From contig NW_004087651.1 in assembly GCF_000220395.1 (NCBI RefSeq), positions 1 to 24,264 on the forward strand: a stretch of 24,264 bases of DNA, in the 5' to 3' direction. Source of the DNA: Ichthyophthirius multifiliis. Its lineage: Eukaryota > Ciliophora > Oligohymenophorea > Hymenostomatida. The notes under the pieces are model-generated. The model was not told the DNA's origin, did no database searches, and worked only from the letters and a program-made list of their open reading frames with translations. The position numbers and the translations under genes were made by a program. Positions 22,320 through 24,264 of this stretch are shown here, in pieces. Within the stretch, counting starts at the first letter, position 1; each line of letters starts with the position of its first letter.

Positions 22320-24264
22320 AAAATTTTGAATATTTTTATATTTATTATAATATTAAGTTTATTATTAATTTTAAAAAGAAAATACTTTAGATATAATATT
22401 TAATTTCAACATTTTCGCTTTAATAAGCTTATGATTATGGTGTTAATTTTGATAATGGTAATAAAATTGACTATGCTTAATAATATGTTTTATATACTAT
22501 TTATAGTGATTTATTAAATGCAGAAATTTAAGTATCATATTTATTTTTCATAAATTATAAAAACCTGTATTTGATTATTTTTTCAGCTTTAAATACATAA
22601 TGGTTTATTAATGGGTATTGTTAAATATTTTTGTCCTTTATAATAAATGAAGTACATGTTGTATAATTATTTAAAAAAAAATGATTCTTCTAGTATAAGG
22701 GGATAAAAAAATTGAAATTGAAATTACAAGAATTATTAACTAGGTTGAATCATTTTCGCAAAATCTTTTAATCTTTTGGAATTACGATAGTTTTAATTTA
22801 TACTTTTGTAATGTATGTCTTTGTGCTGGATGTACTAACGAGACTTATTACAGTTCTTTTTTTGAAGGCTATTATTTAAATATAGATGATTGATCTAATT
22901 TTATTCTAGAATGCTAAAAATGTACAGATGGAATTTTTTGTGATATATGTATATATGTATAAATGTATATTTTTATAATGATTCTTAATGTATTTCTTTA
23001 TGCTTAAAAGGTAATAATGAAATGATTATCTCTAATTTAGATTTCTAAAGTTATTCTTCTTAACTATAATTTACTAATTAACTTTGTATAGAAACATTGG
23101 ATATAAACTTTATTAATACCAAATTATAAGGAAATATTTTATGTTCTTTAGATGAATATTTAAAAACACTTACAATTAAACATGATGCTGTAAGTACTAC
23201 TAATAAGGATGATATAATAAAATAAAACTAGGTGTATTTAAATTAGCAAATTATGGATTTGTTTGTCCTGATTTTCATTAATAATTAATAAGCAACTTAA
23301 TTTTAATTTGAAATTTAACTTTTTTTTACGAAAGTTAATATATCATATAATATATAAATTATTATTATTCAATAAATATTATACCCTTTATAATTTCTTT
23401 CTGATTTTCCTTTGGTTTAAATTTTAGGAGGAAATATAAAATAATAATATCCATAAAGCTTTATCCTCAATCAAAAGTAGATGATTCTAATTTAAGAAAC
23501 TAATTATGGAATTAATTTAAATTGGTAATATATATTTCAAAGTACAGGAGATAATTGTAGAAATTCATAAAATAATTTAATTATTTCTCCAATCACATAA
23601 AACTTATAAATCACCATATAAAATAAAATCTTACAGAATTTTTAATAATATAAATTTAAACTATAAGGAACAAAAAATGGAATAACCGTTTTTGATTAAA
23701 CAATAATATCAATGGTTGATTATGATGTTCCCCCTGTATATACTAATATTTCTATTAATAACTCTTAAAATAGAATAAATTTAAATTAAGAAATATTAAC
23801 TTAATTTGATTATCAATGGATTACAAATGTTGATAACTTAATAATTACAGGAGTATTTTATATTAGAATTAATAAAAGAATATAATATCAATAACCATAA
23901 ATAATTTAGATTTTGTGTTTGGGAATTATTTTTCGACTTTTTAAGAGAAAATTAAAATTAATTTGAATTAAAATTTTCAATTAGAAAAATAAATTTTATA
24001 GTACCTACATTCATTTCTTATACTTTAAACGCTAATATACCTCCGTAAGAATGCACTTTTGATTAAACTACAGGTTTTAAAGTTTAAAATCTGTAGGATA
24101 AATAAATTCTTTAAATAAACGGATGTATTGATTTTGATTAACCTCTATCTTATTCTTTCTATTTTTATAAAAATTAAGATGATTATAATAAAGAAATTTA
24201 AAATGCCTAATATATTAATAGGCATTTGTTGTCTGATTTGTCACTAACGAATAATATCGAAACA
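22320..24264 (+). pseudogene. Copy D: REJ-family pseudogene, continuing past the window end
   Basis: 22320-23020 matches P's 5' region and the first Cys-rich units, but is closer to copies A and B than to P. Near 23021 it jumps to P about 13112, losing the 279-bp repeats. 23021-23284 matches P 13112-13375. About 540 bp are then missing, and 23300-24264 matches P about 13920-15035, including the REJ hallmarks. Smaller gaps of about 25 bp occur at the equivalents of P 14010 and 14160. D lacks P's 85-bp insertion and reads cleanly through that place. The many gaps and an interrupted 5' part mark it as a pseudogene, though its REJ part is well kept. Confidence 0.85.

Noticed and set aside
7260-24264. 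Array as a transposon or virus-derived element
   Set aside because: No transposase, reverse transcriptase, capsid gene, terminal repeats or target duplications are visible; the repeated unit is a cellular membrane-protein gene.

Overview
The window is ciliate nuclear DNA. It is extremely A+T rich, and long protein-like frames appear only when TAA and TAG are read as glutamine and TGA alone as stop. Introns are short, AT-rich GT..AG introns of about 50-200 nt. This combination fits an oligohymenophorean ciliate; an Ichthyophthirius/Tetrahymena-type hymenostome is my best guess, from composition and code only. No telomere, rRNA, tRNA, CRISPR or recognisable transposon is visible.

Left part (1-6109): two genes on the + strand. 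At 252-1567 is a multi-pass membrane protein with a C-terminal RING-H2 finger, probably a membrane E3 ubiquitin ligase. At 2965-6109 is a gene whose first half strikingly resembles the N-terminal region of the centriole/basal-body assembly factor STIL (Ana2/SAS-5 group). It continues with an Asn-rich linker, a short coiled coil, a Gln/Pro-rich stretch and an 8-residue repeat. Its second half changes reading frame about six times, nearly always at A or T runs, which points to sequence error more than to biology.

Right part (7260-24264): one gene family in five copies of strictly alternating orientation, C(+) A(-) P(+) B(-) D(+). P (11164-17969) is the only near-complete copy. It encodes a signal peptide, an N-terminal domain, a furin-like Cys-rich array with nearly identical 279-bp repeats, a REJ (receptor for egg jelly) module, a GPS-like Cys motif, one membrane span, a long Gln/Asn-rich loop and about five more spans. 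This is a polycystin-1-like surface protein. P itself carries one frameshift and one insertion of about 85 bp. A, B, C and D are decayed and carry large internal deletions. Several deletion end points coincide with short direct repeats in P. The layout suggests repeated inverted duplication followed by deletion between microhomologies.

The remaining sequence (1-251, 1568-2964, 6110-7259, 10300-11163, 17970-18658, 21411-22319) is nearly pure A/T with microsatellites. I see no genes there. Two weak coding candidates lie between copies C and A.
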